From DASRDU01 sp035560235 (GTDB lineage: Bacteria > Acidobacteriota > Blastocatellia > RBC074): a stretch of 31,580 nt of DNA. How positions within the stretch are numbered: position 1 is the first letter of the stretch; each line of letters starts with the position of its first letter. The position numbers and the translations under genes were made by a program. This document shows, in pieces, positions 1 to 8,700 of the stretch. The stretch covers positions 1 to 31,580 of the forward strand of contig DATMAG010000001.1 of assembly GCA_035560235.1 (NCBI GenBank). The letters run 5' to 3'. The notes beneath the pieces were generated by a model. That model was not told the origin of the DNA. It saw only the letters and a program-made list of their open reading frames with translations, and did no database searches.

Positions 1-39
1 TTCAAGTAGCGTTTGCTCAAGCGAGCGAATGTCGGCCAT
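1..39 (-). CDS. 5' end of an unidentified leftward gene (partial)
   Basis: Only the first 13 codons lie in the window (reading M-A-D-I-R-S-L-E-Q-T-L-L-E); the rest runs off the left edge. The start is supported by a good ribosome binding site, AAGGAG at 48-53, 8 nt upstream of the ATG at 39. No family can be assigned from 13 residues. The gene is divergent from the exported-protein gene that begins at 296, so 40-295 should hold both promoters. Confidence 0.55.
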   Translation of the reverse strand, partial: MADIRSLEQTLLE

Positions 40-295
40 CGTGCGATCTCCTTTCAGTTTTGGTCAACCGAAAGTCTGATCGCATGATGGCCTTATCAGC
101 CCTGACCACAATTCGGCATCATTTTTTGTCCTGTAGAGAGATGATGGGCAAAAAAATGTGCCAGAGCCAGTGATGTGCAGGCTGGAAAAATTTTCAGGAA
201 GGCATCAAGATTTTCCGATGGCAGATCTATAAGAGATGTGAAGAGACTCAGCATTCAGCCGGTCAATTCAGTACATTCAGCCAGGGAGGGATTGT

Positions 296-880
296 ATGAA
301 ATTGCAACGAATTGTTTTCGTCGCAGGCCTCGTTATTTGTCTCGCTGCCATTCTTGCTCTGGGAGCCAGATCTGGCGCAATACGAGCGGGCAGCAAAACT
401 CACCAGGATAAAAGCGGGCGACTGCCTCAGCTCATCGCTGATGGAGCACAGCAACCAGATGCCATTCCCGACTGGGTAGCTTATGACTTCCTGTTACATT
501 CAATTGCTCCTCCGGCCACAGCAACTGACAGAGATAAAAAAATAGCAGATGCTCTGGCCAGGGAAACCGGGCTGGGTAACATAAAGACATACGTCCTGCA
601 ACGGCTGGCCGATGAAACCAATAAGCAAATCAGCGTTCTTGATCAGCAGGCATCCGCGCTGAAGGATCAGTACTGGCCCGGGCCCGGCCCGGAGGTTATG
701 CAACAGCTTGCTGATCTGCAAAAGCAGAAAGAGGCGATCATTGCCAACTTCATCGCCGTTTTGCCGACGAAAATAGGAGAGGACGGCGCGCAGGAACTCA
801 GCCGTCACATCCGCAATCACATCAAGTCCAAAGTCAGGGCATTCAAGGAGCCACCGATAGAGGTTTACCAGAAGCATTGA
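296..880 (+). CDS. Hypothetical exported or membrane-anchored protein
   Basis: This 194-residue protein is not recognised. It begins with a short basic stretch (M-K-L-Q-R) and a hydrophobic segment at about residues 5-23, consistent with a Sec signal peptide or signal anchor; no lipobox Cys is seen. The rest is soluble, charged and probably helical: residues 80-180 are rich in Gln, Lys, Glu and Leu and look coiled-coil-like. A GGGAGGG ribosome binding site at 284-290 supports the ATG at 296. It lies 73 nt upstream of another exported-protein gene on the same strand and may be co-transcribed with it. The function is unknown; a periplasmic location is an inference from the N-terminus. Confidence 0.7.
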   Translation: MKLQRIVFVAGLVICLAAILALGARSGAIRAGSKTHQDKSGRLPQLIADGAQQPDAIPDWVAYDFLLHSIAPPATATDRDKKIADALARETGLGNIKTYVLQRLADETNKQISVLDQQASALKDQYWPGPGPEVMQQLADLQKQKEAIIANFIAVLPTKIGEDGAQELSRHIRNHIKSKVRAFKEPPIEVYQKH

Positions 881-953
881 GCCTGTCTTCGGGACAGCCT
901 TGCACGGACTTCAAATGAAAACCGGTTCGGATCAGAGCAAGTGAGGTGAGAAT

Positions 954-1685
954 ATGTTTCAGGAGATGCTCAGGAAAGTCGCGTTTGTCATCAGTCTGAT
1001 GTTTCTGATTATCGTGATTGCCTCGCCTGCCTCTGGTCAGGTCTATACGTACACTATCGCTACAGCCGACGACACCTATGTCAACGGAGCAGGTTATGTC
1101 ACCGGCTACTACAATTCATCAACTCACGTTTACACGACTTCAGTGACAGTAACTTCACCCTCCGGGCGTTCAGCGACCGCATCCTGTGGCGGAACGTATT
1201 GTTCAGCATCCCTGAGTATAGGGTACGAGGACGGGCAGTATTTTGCCAGTTCGACAATGGCTGGAACCTGCCCTAACGTGCAGGGTGGCACTCACCCGCT
1301 CGGCGGCAGCGGGTCATCCGTCACCATTAATCCATGGGTTTCAATCAATTCAGTTACTTTCAGCAGCCCGACTGTAGCACCTGGTTCTACGGTCGATCTG
1401 ATGATTCAGGCATCAGCATCATGTGGCGTTACCGGGCCGGTAGGTATCTCAGTAACAGAAGCATCTCACACTGGCTCTACCAATTATACTTTCACACAAC
1501 CTAATCCTAATTCTATACCCTGCCTGACTTACGGGACAGAATTCAGGTCAACAATATCTAATGGCACTACTGGAAATAACGGGTCGAAGATAAGAATGCA
1601 GGCATATGTGTCGGCTTGTCAACCATCAACCTGCGAAGCTAAGAACAGTCCTAAAGCGACAGAAACTGAATTGACACTGCAATAA
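954..1685 (+). CDS. Hypothetical secreted Ser/Thr/Gly-rich protein
   Basis: This 243-residue protein has a clear signal peptide: basic N-terminus, hydrophobic core at about residues 9-23, and a likely cleavage after A-S-G near residue 28. The mature part is rich in Ser, Thr, Gly, Tyr and Asn and has about eight cysteines, including Cys-Gly-Gly-Thr-Tyr-Cys, so disulfides are plausible. Alternating polar/hydrophobic strands (for example T-S-V-T-V-T-S) suggest a beta-sandwich, but no named family is recognised. A GAGGTG element precedes the ATG. Codon use looks less GC-rich than in neighbouring genes, which may mean recent acquisition; this was judged by eye. Second gene of a possible two-gene unit with the 296 gene. 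Confidence 0.7.
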   Translation: MFQEMLRKVAFVISLMFLIIVIASPASGQVYTYTIATADDTYVNGAGYVTGYYNSSTHVYTTSVTVTSPSGRSATASCGGTYCSASLSIGYEDGQYFASSTMAGTCPNVQGGTHPLGGSGSSVTINPWVSINSVTFSSPTVAPGSTVDLMIQASASCGVTGPVGISVTEASHTGSTNYTFTQPNPNSIPCLTYGTEFRSTISNGTTGNNGSKIRMQAYVSACQPSTCEAKNSPKATETELTLQ

Positions 1686-1702
1686 ATTTCGAGCGCCTCA
1701 TT

Positions 1703-1760
1703 GAGAAGAATGTGGTCTGTCAAGGCTGCTCCAGCCTGTTTTGGAAGGCCACATTCTCTC
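1703..1760. terminator. Nested inverted repeat between convergent genes (likely bidirectional terminator)
   Basis: The outer stem pairs AGAATGTGG (1707-1715) with CCACATTCT (1749-1757), extended by GAG/CTC with a one-base bulge at 1706. Inside lies a 6-bp hairpin, AGGCTG/CAGCCT (1723-1728 and 1732-1737), followed by GTTTT on the plus strand, the layout of an intrinsic terminator for the 954 gene. The element sits between the convergent genes ending at 1685 and 1796, so it could serve both. Termination is inferred from structure only. Confidence 0.55.
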
Positions 1761-1795
1761 GCACATCATTTATCGCATAGCACAGTTCGTCCTGC

Positions 1796-3952
1796 TCATT
1801 TTGCTGATCCGTTCTGCTTCACCTGATCGCGGAACAGATTGAGTAGCAGCAGCGTTCCCAGACTGCCTGCGCCGTCGCCGTTGCCGCCTGATGCCAGCAC
1901 GTCCGGCGTAATCCGCACGCCCTTTTCACCGATCACCTTGAGCGTTTCGACGAGCGCGACGCCCTGCGGGCCGAGCGCGTTGACCTGTTCACGATAAGCC
2001 ACGCCCTGCGCTTCGCCCATCAGTCGCACCTTTTCAGCTTCGGCCTTGCCCGTTGTCAGAATGAAGTGAGCTTCGCCGTCGGCTTCGGCCTTGCGCTGTT
2101 CGGCGCGGCGGGTCGAGATGTCAACGCCAACCGTCGCGGCCATCAGGTCGCGCTGATTGTCAGCGTGGGCTTTGGTCTTTTCGAGTTCGATGCGGCGCAC
2201 TTCGGCTTCGCGCTGCGCATTGAACATCGCCTGTTTCTGTTCAGCCAGAATCTTTTCGGTCTGCGTCTTCATCAGTTCCTCAGGCAGCCGGATGTGGCAG
2301 ATCAGCACGTTGACCACGTCCACATGATACTTGAGCAGGTGCGCTCTGACCTTTGCCTCGGCGCGCTCCTGCTCTTCGTGACGGTTTTGCAGGTAAGCCA
2401 TCGCTGATGATTCCGAAGCCTGGTTGCGAAAGATCGAATCAATCAGCGGGTGCATCACATTCTGAATCAGCCGGTCAATCGAACCGATCTTGGCGACCAT
2501 AAACGGCGCGTCTTCGGGCTTGACGCGAAACACGACGCGCACTTCAAGCTGCATCGTGAAACCGTCCTTTGAAATCACCTCGAACGGATCAAAGGTATTC
2601 GGCACTTTCTCAGCCGTCCATTCCACCGTCTGGTTCGTCGTCGGAATAATAACCGGCGTGACCGCGAGCGTGTTGACGTAATATTTGCCGGGGCCGACGA
2701 CCGTTTCCTGAATGCCGCGATAACCGTCCGGCACGACGTAAGCTTCGTGCGCGCCCTGGTCGAGTCGCTGATCCATCGGATCGCTGATCCTGAGTTCTTC
2801 ACGAATCTCTTCAACAGTGCGGTCGTTCGGATCGAGCTGGTCGAGCCGCGCTGCCGCTTTGGCCAGTTGCTCAGCCTCTTCGCGTTCGAGGCGTTCACGA
2901 ATCTTTTCGGCCATCCGGCGACGGATTTCATCCGAAGCATCCTTGCCGGTGTTCGAAACAATCACCGCAACTTCGCCCGGCTTCACTTCGCCCGCCTTTT
3001 CAGGAATGACCTTGAAAAGCAGCGGGTTGATGTAATAGGTGCCGGGCAGCAGGATGTCCTTTTGCGGGCCGCGCTGGCCGCCGCTGCGAATGAATTCATT
3101 GCCGTCCTGAAAGTTGTCGTGACCGGCAACGGGCGTGGCAACGTAATCACGCGGATTGAGCGGCGAACCATCCAGAGCTTCGACCAGGCCGACAGTGTTT
3201 TCAGGAATCAGCGTCGCATCGTAAAGCTGCACGGTAAACAGCCCGGGCTTGAGTTCCTTCTGATTCTCAAGCTGGATTGACGCGGTCAGAATGCGATACG
3301 TACCCGGCGTCAGAATCTCGACCTGCGGGCCTTTCTGACCGCCCGCAGCGATGAACTGTTCAGCGTCCTGAAAGTTGCGATGATCGCTGATCGCCTTGCC
3401 GAGCAGTCGGCCAGCGTCAAGCGGGCCACCATCCGCCGAGGTCACAACGCCGACCCTGCCCTGCGGAATGACAGTTGTTTTCGCAATCGAGACGCGAAAC
3501 AGATAAGGGTGAATCGGCCACAGACCAGGCGGCAGCGTGCGCAACTGAATGCCCTTGACGCCGCCTTTCTTGATGAACGCAATCGGATCCTGAAAGTTGT
3601 TGTGCGCATTCATCGCGCGGTCGGGCGCAAAGATGCGGCCCGGCGGCAGCGGCTCGCCGTCAATCGCCTCGACAATGCCCAGTTCATCCGGGCCGATTTC
3701 GACGAGCGCGACTTTTCTGACGACGCGCTCAAACGGCCACTTGATGAAATGCAGTCCGGGTTTGAGCACATCGGCCTGAATGCCGACTTCGCCTTCGGTC
3801 GCCACGACGCGGCCCGGCGGCATTTTCTGACCAATGTAGCGCCGCTCCTTGATGGCGATTTCGCGCGCGCCGACGTTGACCATAAACCGCGAGAGCAGCG
3901 CGAGCAGGCACAGGACAACAATCAGTCCAACGACCAGCAGAAAGATTTCCAT
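1796..3952 (-). CDS. SPFH/band-7 (flotillin-like) membrane protein with triplicated N-terminal NFQD motif
   Basis: 718 residues. A membrane segment covers about residues 3-22. Residues 45-335 hold three copies of a 75-90-residue unit of the form [VL]G[IL]V-x-DG-x-PL, then H-x-N-F-Q-D (His117, His191, His278), FI-x2-GG-x-[KR]G-x-Q and a PG turn. A charged helical stretch follows (335-400). The SPFH domain spans about 405-560, and a long Ala/Glu/Lys/Arg coiled coil (525-680) contains the usual A-E-A-E-K-V-R-x-x-G-E-A-x-G pattern before a Gly-rich tail. SPFH proteins form large oligomeric cages or scaffolds on membranes; family membership is secure, cellular role unknown. Ribosome binding site GGAGG precedes the ATG by 6 nt. 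It lies 75 nt downstream of the 4741 gene and is probably in its operon. Confidence 0.85.
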   Translation of the reverse strand: MEIFLLVVGLIVVLCLLALLSRFMVNVGAREIAIKERRYIGQKMPPGRVVATEGEVGIQADVLKPGLHFIKWPFERVVRKVALVEIGPDELGIVEAIDGEPLPPGRIFAPDRAMNAHNNFQDPIAFIKKGGVKGIQLRTLPPGLWPIHPYLFRVSIAKTTVIPQGRVGVVTSADGGPLDAGRLLGKAISDHRNFQDAEQFIAAGGQKGPQVEILTPGTYRILTASIQLENQKELKPGLFTVQLYDATLIPENTVGLVEALDGSPLNPRDYVATPVAGHDNFQDGNEFIRSGGQRGPQKDILLPGTYYINPLLFKVIPEKAGEVKPGEVAVIVSNTGKDASDEIRRRMAEKIRERLEREEAEQLAKAAARLDQLDPNDRTVEEIREELRISDPMDQRLDQGAHEAYVVPDGYRGIQETVVGPGKYYVNTLAVTPVIIPTTNQTVEWTAEKVPNTFDPFEVISKDGFTMQLEVRVVFRVKPEDAPFMVAKIGSIDRLIQNVMHPLIDSIFRNQASESSAMAYLQNRHEEQERAEAKVRAHLLKYHVDVVNVLICHIRLPEELMKTQTEKILAEQKQAMFNAQREAEVRRIELEKTKAHADNQRDLMAATVGVDISTRRAEQRKAEADGEAHFILTTGKAEAEKVRLMGEAQGVAYREQVNALGPQGVALVETLKVIGEKGVRITPDVLASGGNGDGAGSLGTLLLLNLFRDQVKQNGSAK

Positions 3953-4027
3953 TGTGATCCTCCGATCACCGGCTAAAAGTGAAATTGCATCAGAAGCGCA
4001 GCCCTGGTCACTCGATATGAGGCTGTC

Positions 4028-4741
4028 TTACCGCTTCTGACCCTGCGCCGCAGCCAGTTCGCGGCGCACGTTGCTGAGGGCTTTTTTCAAAGTGAAACTC
4101 GCTCCGGCCTTTCTGGCTTCCGCGCCGATGACCCAGAATTCACTTTCGAGCAGGGCCGTCAGATAAGTCGCGGAAACATCAGCGAGGCTTCCGTCCTTCC
4201 ATTTCTCAACCGCCAGTTCAACCGCCAGTTTGTAAGTCGCGGCGTCATCGGCGAGCGCGGCAATGTGCAGCATTTCGCCCAGGTGTGCTTTGCCGGGCGA
4301 CAACTGCCACAGCGCAATCATTTCAGCGGCCAGCTCTTTGCTGGCGCGCAGCTCTTTGCTTTGCGCGATGTATGACGCCAGTCGGTGCAGCCTTTCCGCT
4401 GCATCAGATGAACCCGCCACCACCGTGACGAGCGCGTTGAGCGTCTCACGATAGAGCGTGCCGTCACCGCTCAGGTGCGCTTCGTGCAGCGCCGACAAAT
4501 CGCCCTGCGCGGCGCGCAGTCGCAGGGCGCTGCGCTGCGACTGCTGCGCTTCGGCTTCAAGTTCAAGCTGAAGCCTGCGGGCGCTCGCTTCATCAGGTTC
4601 GCTGAACAGGGCACGCGGGCGCGGACGCGGAAAGGGAATCACTGTGTCTTCGGAGTGCGGCTGCGGGCGATGGAGCCGTATGGCGGCGAGCAGAAGGAAG
4701 ATTAACGAGAGAACCGAAATGGTCAGTACAGTTGTCATCAT
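4028..4741 (-). CDS. Hypothetical single-pass membrane protein, upstream partner of the SPFH gene
   Basis: About 237 residues. An N-terminal hydrophobic segment (residues 3-20) is followed by a Pro/Arg-rich linker (R-P-R-P-R) and a helical domain rich in Ala, Leu and Glu. That domain resembles tetratricopeptide-type helical hairpins, but no clear TPR consensus is seen. The frame stays open to a GTG at 4762, but the ATG at 4741 is preferred because CAGGGGG (4747-4753) lies 5 nt upstream of it. The gene precedes the SPFH gene by 75 nt on the same strand, so a shared membrane assembly is plausible. Cytoplasmic orientation of the C-terminal domain is an inference. Confidence 0.65.
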   Translation of the reverse strand: MMTTVLTISVLSLIFLLLAAIRLHRPQPHSEDTVIPFPRPRPRALFSEPDEASARRLQLELEAEAQQSQRSALRLRAAQGDLSALHEAHLSGDGTLYRETLNALVTVVAGSSDAAERLHRLASYIAQSKELRASKELAAEMIALWQLSPGKAHLGEMLHIAALADDAATYKLAVELAVEKWKDGSLADVSATYLTALLESEFWVIGAEARKAGASFTLKKALSNVRRELAAAQGQKR

Positions 4742-4876
4742 TGAAACCCCCTGTGCGATCACGATTCAGACCGCATCAACGGGCCTCTTACGGACAGGCA
4801 TTACGAAGTGTGACGAGGGGCAGTTTCAAAAATCGGTATGGCAGGGAGGTGAGCAGCCAATACTACCAACTGATGC

Positions 4877-4962
4877 CTGATTCCTGATGCCTGAATCCTG
4901 CTGAGTCTCAAAAGAATCGTGCGGAAAAGATTGTTTATTGAAAAACAGGCATCAGGAATCAG
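4877..4962. terminator. 17-bp perfect inverted repeat downstream of the HD-domain gene
   Basis: CTGATTCCTGATGCCTG (4877-4893) is repeated as its exact reverse complement at 4946-4962, with a 52-nt spacer. The left arm is itself built of repeated CTGAT/CCTGA units (GATGCCTGATTCCTGATGCC at 4872-4891). On the minus strand the promoter-proximal arm is followed directly by TTTTT. The element starts 20 nt after the HD gene's stop, so it probably terminates that transcript. Its low-complexity wording resembles the other 3'-end repeats in this window. Confidence 0.5.
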
Positions 4963-4981
4963 CAGTGTGTAAATCGTGAGT

Positions 4982-5548
4982 TCACATTCTGGCGGCGGCC
5001 CGGCCTGTCCAGCTTCTTTCTCCGGCAAAGACGCGGTCAATCATCGGCTCGAAATGTTCAAACGGCAGCGTGTCATACTCAGGATCGAACGAAGTCTGAT
5101 CCCACTCATCAGTGAACTGTTCGGCCAGTTTGTACCAGGGTTCATGGGCGTACTGATCGCGCGCATTCGGGTCGCGGCCCATCAGCGCGTAATAGTGGCG
5201 GCCCTGAAAGTCCTGATGCGTGCGGATGATTTCATAAGTTTCACGAGAGACATAAGGCTTCAGAATTTCAGCGGCAATGGCCGGGTGATTATCAACCGAA
5301 ATCGCCTTGCCGATGTCGTGACAGAGCGCGGCGACAATCAGTTCTTCCGAAGCTCCGGCACGTTCAGCGCGCGTGGCCGTCTGCAGGGCGTGCTGAAGCT
5401 GATCAATCGCAAAGCCGTCAGTCTGATCAGCGAGCTGTTGCAGCAGTGATTTAATCATTGTCGGCATCGCGGCCTGACGCGCAGCCACCTGCTGCCCGAT
5501 GGCTTTCCATTCGGCTGTTGAACTTTGATCCATTCTGGTGAAAGGCAT
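4982..5548 (-). CDS. HD-domain protein (COG4341-like; related to PhnZ-type HD oxygenases or phosphohydrolases)
   Basis: 188 residues, about the size of PhnZ. Candidate metal ligands run in HD-superfamily order: His53 (L-Q-H-A-L-Q), His77-Asp78 (C-H-D-I-G-K), His88 (N-H-P), His111 (R-T-H-Q-D) and Asp155 (F-D-P-E-Y-D). The sequence around His53, followed 24 residues later by HD, resembles the mixed-valent di-iron oxygenases PhnZ/TmpB, which cleave organophosphonates. The glutamate that lies seven residues before the first His in PhnZ is not obvious here, so oxygenase activity is doubtful. No phosphonate gene is nearby, and substrate cannot be assigned. CAGGA upstream of the ATG at 5548 supports the start. 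Confidence 0.75.
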   Translation of the reverse strand: MPFTRMDQSSTAEWKAIGQQVAARQAAMPTMIKSLLQQLADQTDGFAIDQLQHALQTATRAERAGASEELIVAALCHDIGKAISVDNHPAIAAEILKPYVSRETYEIIRTHQDFQGRHYYALMGRDPNARDQYAHEPWYKLAEQFTDEWDQTSFDPEYDTLPFEHFEPMIDRVFAGERSWTGRAAARM

Positions 5549-5658
5549 AGTCGTTTTCCTGAGGATGAGAGTAACAATCCAGTCTGTCAGCGAAAAACCA
5601 GACTGCGATTTGAGCGCGTGCTGGTGTTGTATGCCTCACGCTGGCGGGTGTCAAGATG

Positions 5659-5763
5659 AGAGATAACGGAACAAACGGAAATAACGAAACAGACGAAAAA
5701 TCACAGAATGTGTCAGGCGCTCGTTCCGTTTGTTTCGTTATTTCCGTTTGTTCTGTCATCTCT
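5659..5763. terminator. Long A/C-rich imperfect inverted repeat (about 39-bp arms)
   Basis: The left arm (5659-5697) and right arm (5724-5763) are reverse complements at about 35 of 39 positions, with a 26-nt loop. The arms are built from repeated AACGGAA, AACAAACG and AACGAAACA words. The element ends 21 nt past the stop of the tricorn-like gene, so on the minus strand it would form a very stable hairpin directly after that gene. It is plausibly a terminator derived from a repeat family. The mismatches are spread along the stem rather than clustered. Confidence 0.6.
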
Positions 5764-5784
5764 CTGCTGATGGGCAGGTCGCGC

Positions 5785-8700
5785 TTATTTCGTTCTGTCC
5801 GGTGGTGCCGGGCGCTTCGGCCAGACGGTCGGCTTCACTTTCAGCTTGTTCATGATTTCAGTCACGGCGCGCTCAAGCTGCGGGTCTTTGCCCTGAATCA
5901 CCGACTTCGGGTCGTTTTCGACCTCGATGTCAGGATCAACGCCATAACCTTCGATCACCCATTCGCCTTTGGTGTTGGCAAAGCCGAATTCAGGGACGTT
6001 CACCACGCCGCCATCAACGAGCGTTCCGCGATTCGTAATCCCAACGACGCCGCCCCACGACCGCTTGCCGATGAGCGGGCCGAGCCCGGCTTCGCGGAAC
6101 ATGGCGGGGAAGATGTCGCCGTCAGAGGCCGAATTTTCATTGAGCAGGCACGCCAGCGGGCCGATGAACACGCCGTCAGGATAAGGCTGCGGGGCTTCGT
6201 TCGTGCGCGAGAACTGCACGGCCAGCAGTTTGCGCCGCAGCCGCTCGATGATCATTCGCGAAACGTTGCCGCCGCCGTTGGCGCGGGCATCAATGACCAG
6301 ACCTTCCTTCCTGAGCTGCGGGTAATACCATTTGATGAATTCACGGATGCCGTTTGCGCCCATATCGGGGATATGAATATAGCCGAGTCTGCCACCCGAC
6401 AGCTTGTCCACCATCGCCATATTCGAGGTCACCCAGTCCAGATAGATCAGGTTCTGTTCGTCTGTAACCGGGCGATACGTGATGACACGCGCGCCTTCCA
6501 TCGTCGGGCGGTTGTTGACAGTCAGTTGCACCGGCGCGTCGGCCCTGTTGCGCAGCAGGCGATACGGATCGTCATCGGGTCTGAGTTCCTCGCCGTTGAT
6601 GGCCAGCACGTAATCGCCGACTTTCACATCCACGCCGATTTCGGTGAGCGGCGAACGATAAATCTCCTCTTCATTCTGACCGGCAAAGATTTTCGTGATG
6701 CGGTAACGTCCGGCCTCGCGGTCAAGGCCAAAACGCGCTCCGGGCAGCGCGACACGCGGGCGCGGCGGAATGTTGAAATCGCCGCCTTCAATGTAAGCGT
6801 GCTGCACCGTCAGTTCCGAGATCATCTCGCTGATGACGTAATTCAGATCGGAACGATGCGCGACGTACTTGAGCAGCGGTTCGTACTGCCGACGCAACGC
6901 TTCCCAGTCGTAACCGTGCATGTTCGGCACGTAGAAAAAGTCGCGGTAACGCCGCCAGACTTCGCCGAAAATCTGCGCCCACTCTTCCGACGGCACGCGA
7001 TCTGCATACAGATTCGCGGTTGACACAGGCTTGCGCGTTTTGTCGCCCTGCGGCGTGGCATCGAGAAGGGCAAAGTTCTGTCCCTGCCTGATGAGCAGCT
7101 TCGAGCCGTCCTGCGACAGATCGAATCCGCCGATGCCTTCGGCCAGCACAGTCTCTTTGCGATCCCTGAACGAAAAGATCTTCAGCACCGGCGGCGGATC
7201 GCCCTGCCGCCCGTAATAAAAGGCCGGGCCGGTCGCATAGATCAGATGACCGGCCTTTGCGCTCAGGCCGAAGTAGTTGTTCGGTTCAACCGGCACGCGG
7301 GCGGCGCGGGTGTCAATGCCGTCGAAATCAATCACCAGATCAGCGGCGGGCTTTGGCTCTTCCTTCTTCGGTTCGCCTTCCTTTGTGATCGTGACCTCGT
7401 CGCTTTCGGGCGGGAAGGGATGCTTTACGTCCCTGCGCAGCGCGAGCGCGAAGATGCCGGTGTTTTTATTGGTCGCGTAGTTGAACTCGGCATTTGAAAT
7501 CAGCGGCGCGAATTCGCGGACGCTCAGATAGAACAGATAATTGCCCTGCGGATCCCACGCCGGATTGAATTCGCCGAACGTGCCGCTTGTCACGCGGCGC
7601 AACTGATTGTCCTTCGACGACCAGACGTAAACGGATGGCTGTCCGTTGTCGTCCTGCATCGAGAAGGCCAGGTAATTGCCGCGCGGCGACCAGGTGTAAT
7701 CCTGCACCTGCCCGCGTTTTGAATCAGCGACCTGCGCGAGCTTTTTGTCAGCCACGGTCAGCACCCACACCCTGCCGTCCTTGTCACCGAAGGCGATGTA
7801 CCTGCCGTCCGGCGACCATTCGGGCGCGTAACGCATGGCTTTGCCGCCGCTCGTCAGCTGCTCGGCGGGCTTTGATCCGTCCTGCGCCACGATCCAGACT
7901 TCCTCTTCGCCGGTCTTGTCTGAAATAAAGGCGATGCGCGAGCCGTCGGGCGACCAGCGCGGCAATTTGTCGTGCGCGTTCGATGAATCGGTCAGGTTGC
8001 GCACCGGCCCCTTTTCAATCGGCGCAGTGAAAATATCGCCGCGCGCTTCAAAGAGTGCGCGTTCGCCCTTCGGACTGAGGCTGTAACTGAAGATCAGATT
8101 TGAGGCATTGACGCGGCTCGGACGGCGATTGAGCGCGTCATCGGGAACAGTGATTGAAACCGGCGTGATCTTCTTTGACTTCACATCGAAGATCTGCAGT
8201 TCGCCATTCAGTTCATAAACGATGCGGCTCTGATTGTCGCTCGACGGCCAGCGCACATCCCACACTTTGTTCGTCGTCAGTTGCGTGGTCGTGCCTTTGG
8301 CCGTGTCGTAAGCGTAGAGATTGAAATGACCGTCGCGGTCTGAGTTAAAATAGATCGTGCTGCCGATCCACATTGGATCGCGGTCAGCGCGGGGATGATC
8401 GGTGATCCGCTTTGCGTCATAGGTTTTCAGATCGAAGATGAACAGGTCATTCGCCTGACCGCCGCCGTAGCGTTTTTCCGAGCGGAAATCGCGTGAGCGC
8501 GGCGAATAGACCAGCTTCGTGCCGTCAGGCGAAAAATCGCCCGCGCCCGATTCAGGCATCGGCAGCCGCTCGGCAGGCCCGCCCGTCACCGGCACGGTGT
8601 AGAGATTGCTGACCGGCAGCGTCCACGAATCGCGCTGCGAACGAAAGACGACTGATTTGCCGTCATTCGTCCAGCCGTAAACCTGATTGTCATAACCCCA

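Noticed and set aside
115..166. Loose inverted repeat with T6 and A7 runs (GGCATCATTTTTT / AAAAAAATGTGCC)
   Set aside because: Arms need gaps and the A/T runs account for most of the pairing; it lies between divergent genes, where a terminator is not expected.
882..900. CTGTC/GACAG hairpin between the two exported-protein genes
   Set aside because: Only a 5-bp stem, no T-tract; too weak to call a terminator.
5656..7023. 455-residue rightward open frame opposite the tricorn-like gene
   Set aside because: It overlaps the inverted repeat at 5659-5763 and the catalytic domain of a well-supported gene on the other strand; the sequence looks like an Arg/His/Ala-rich shadow.
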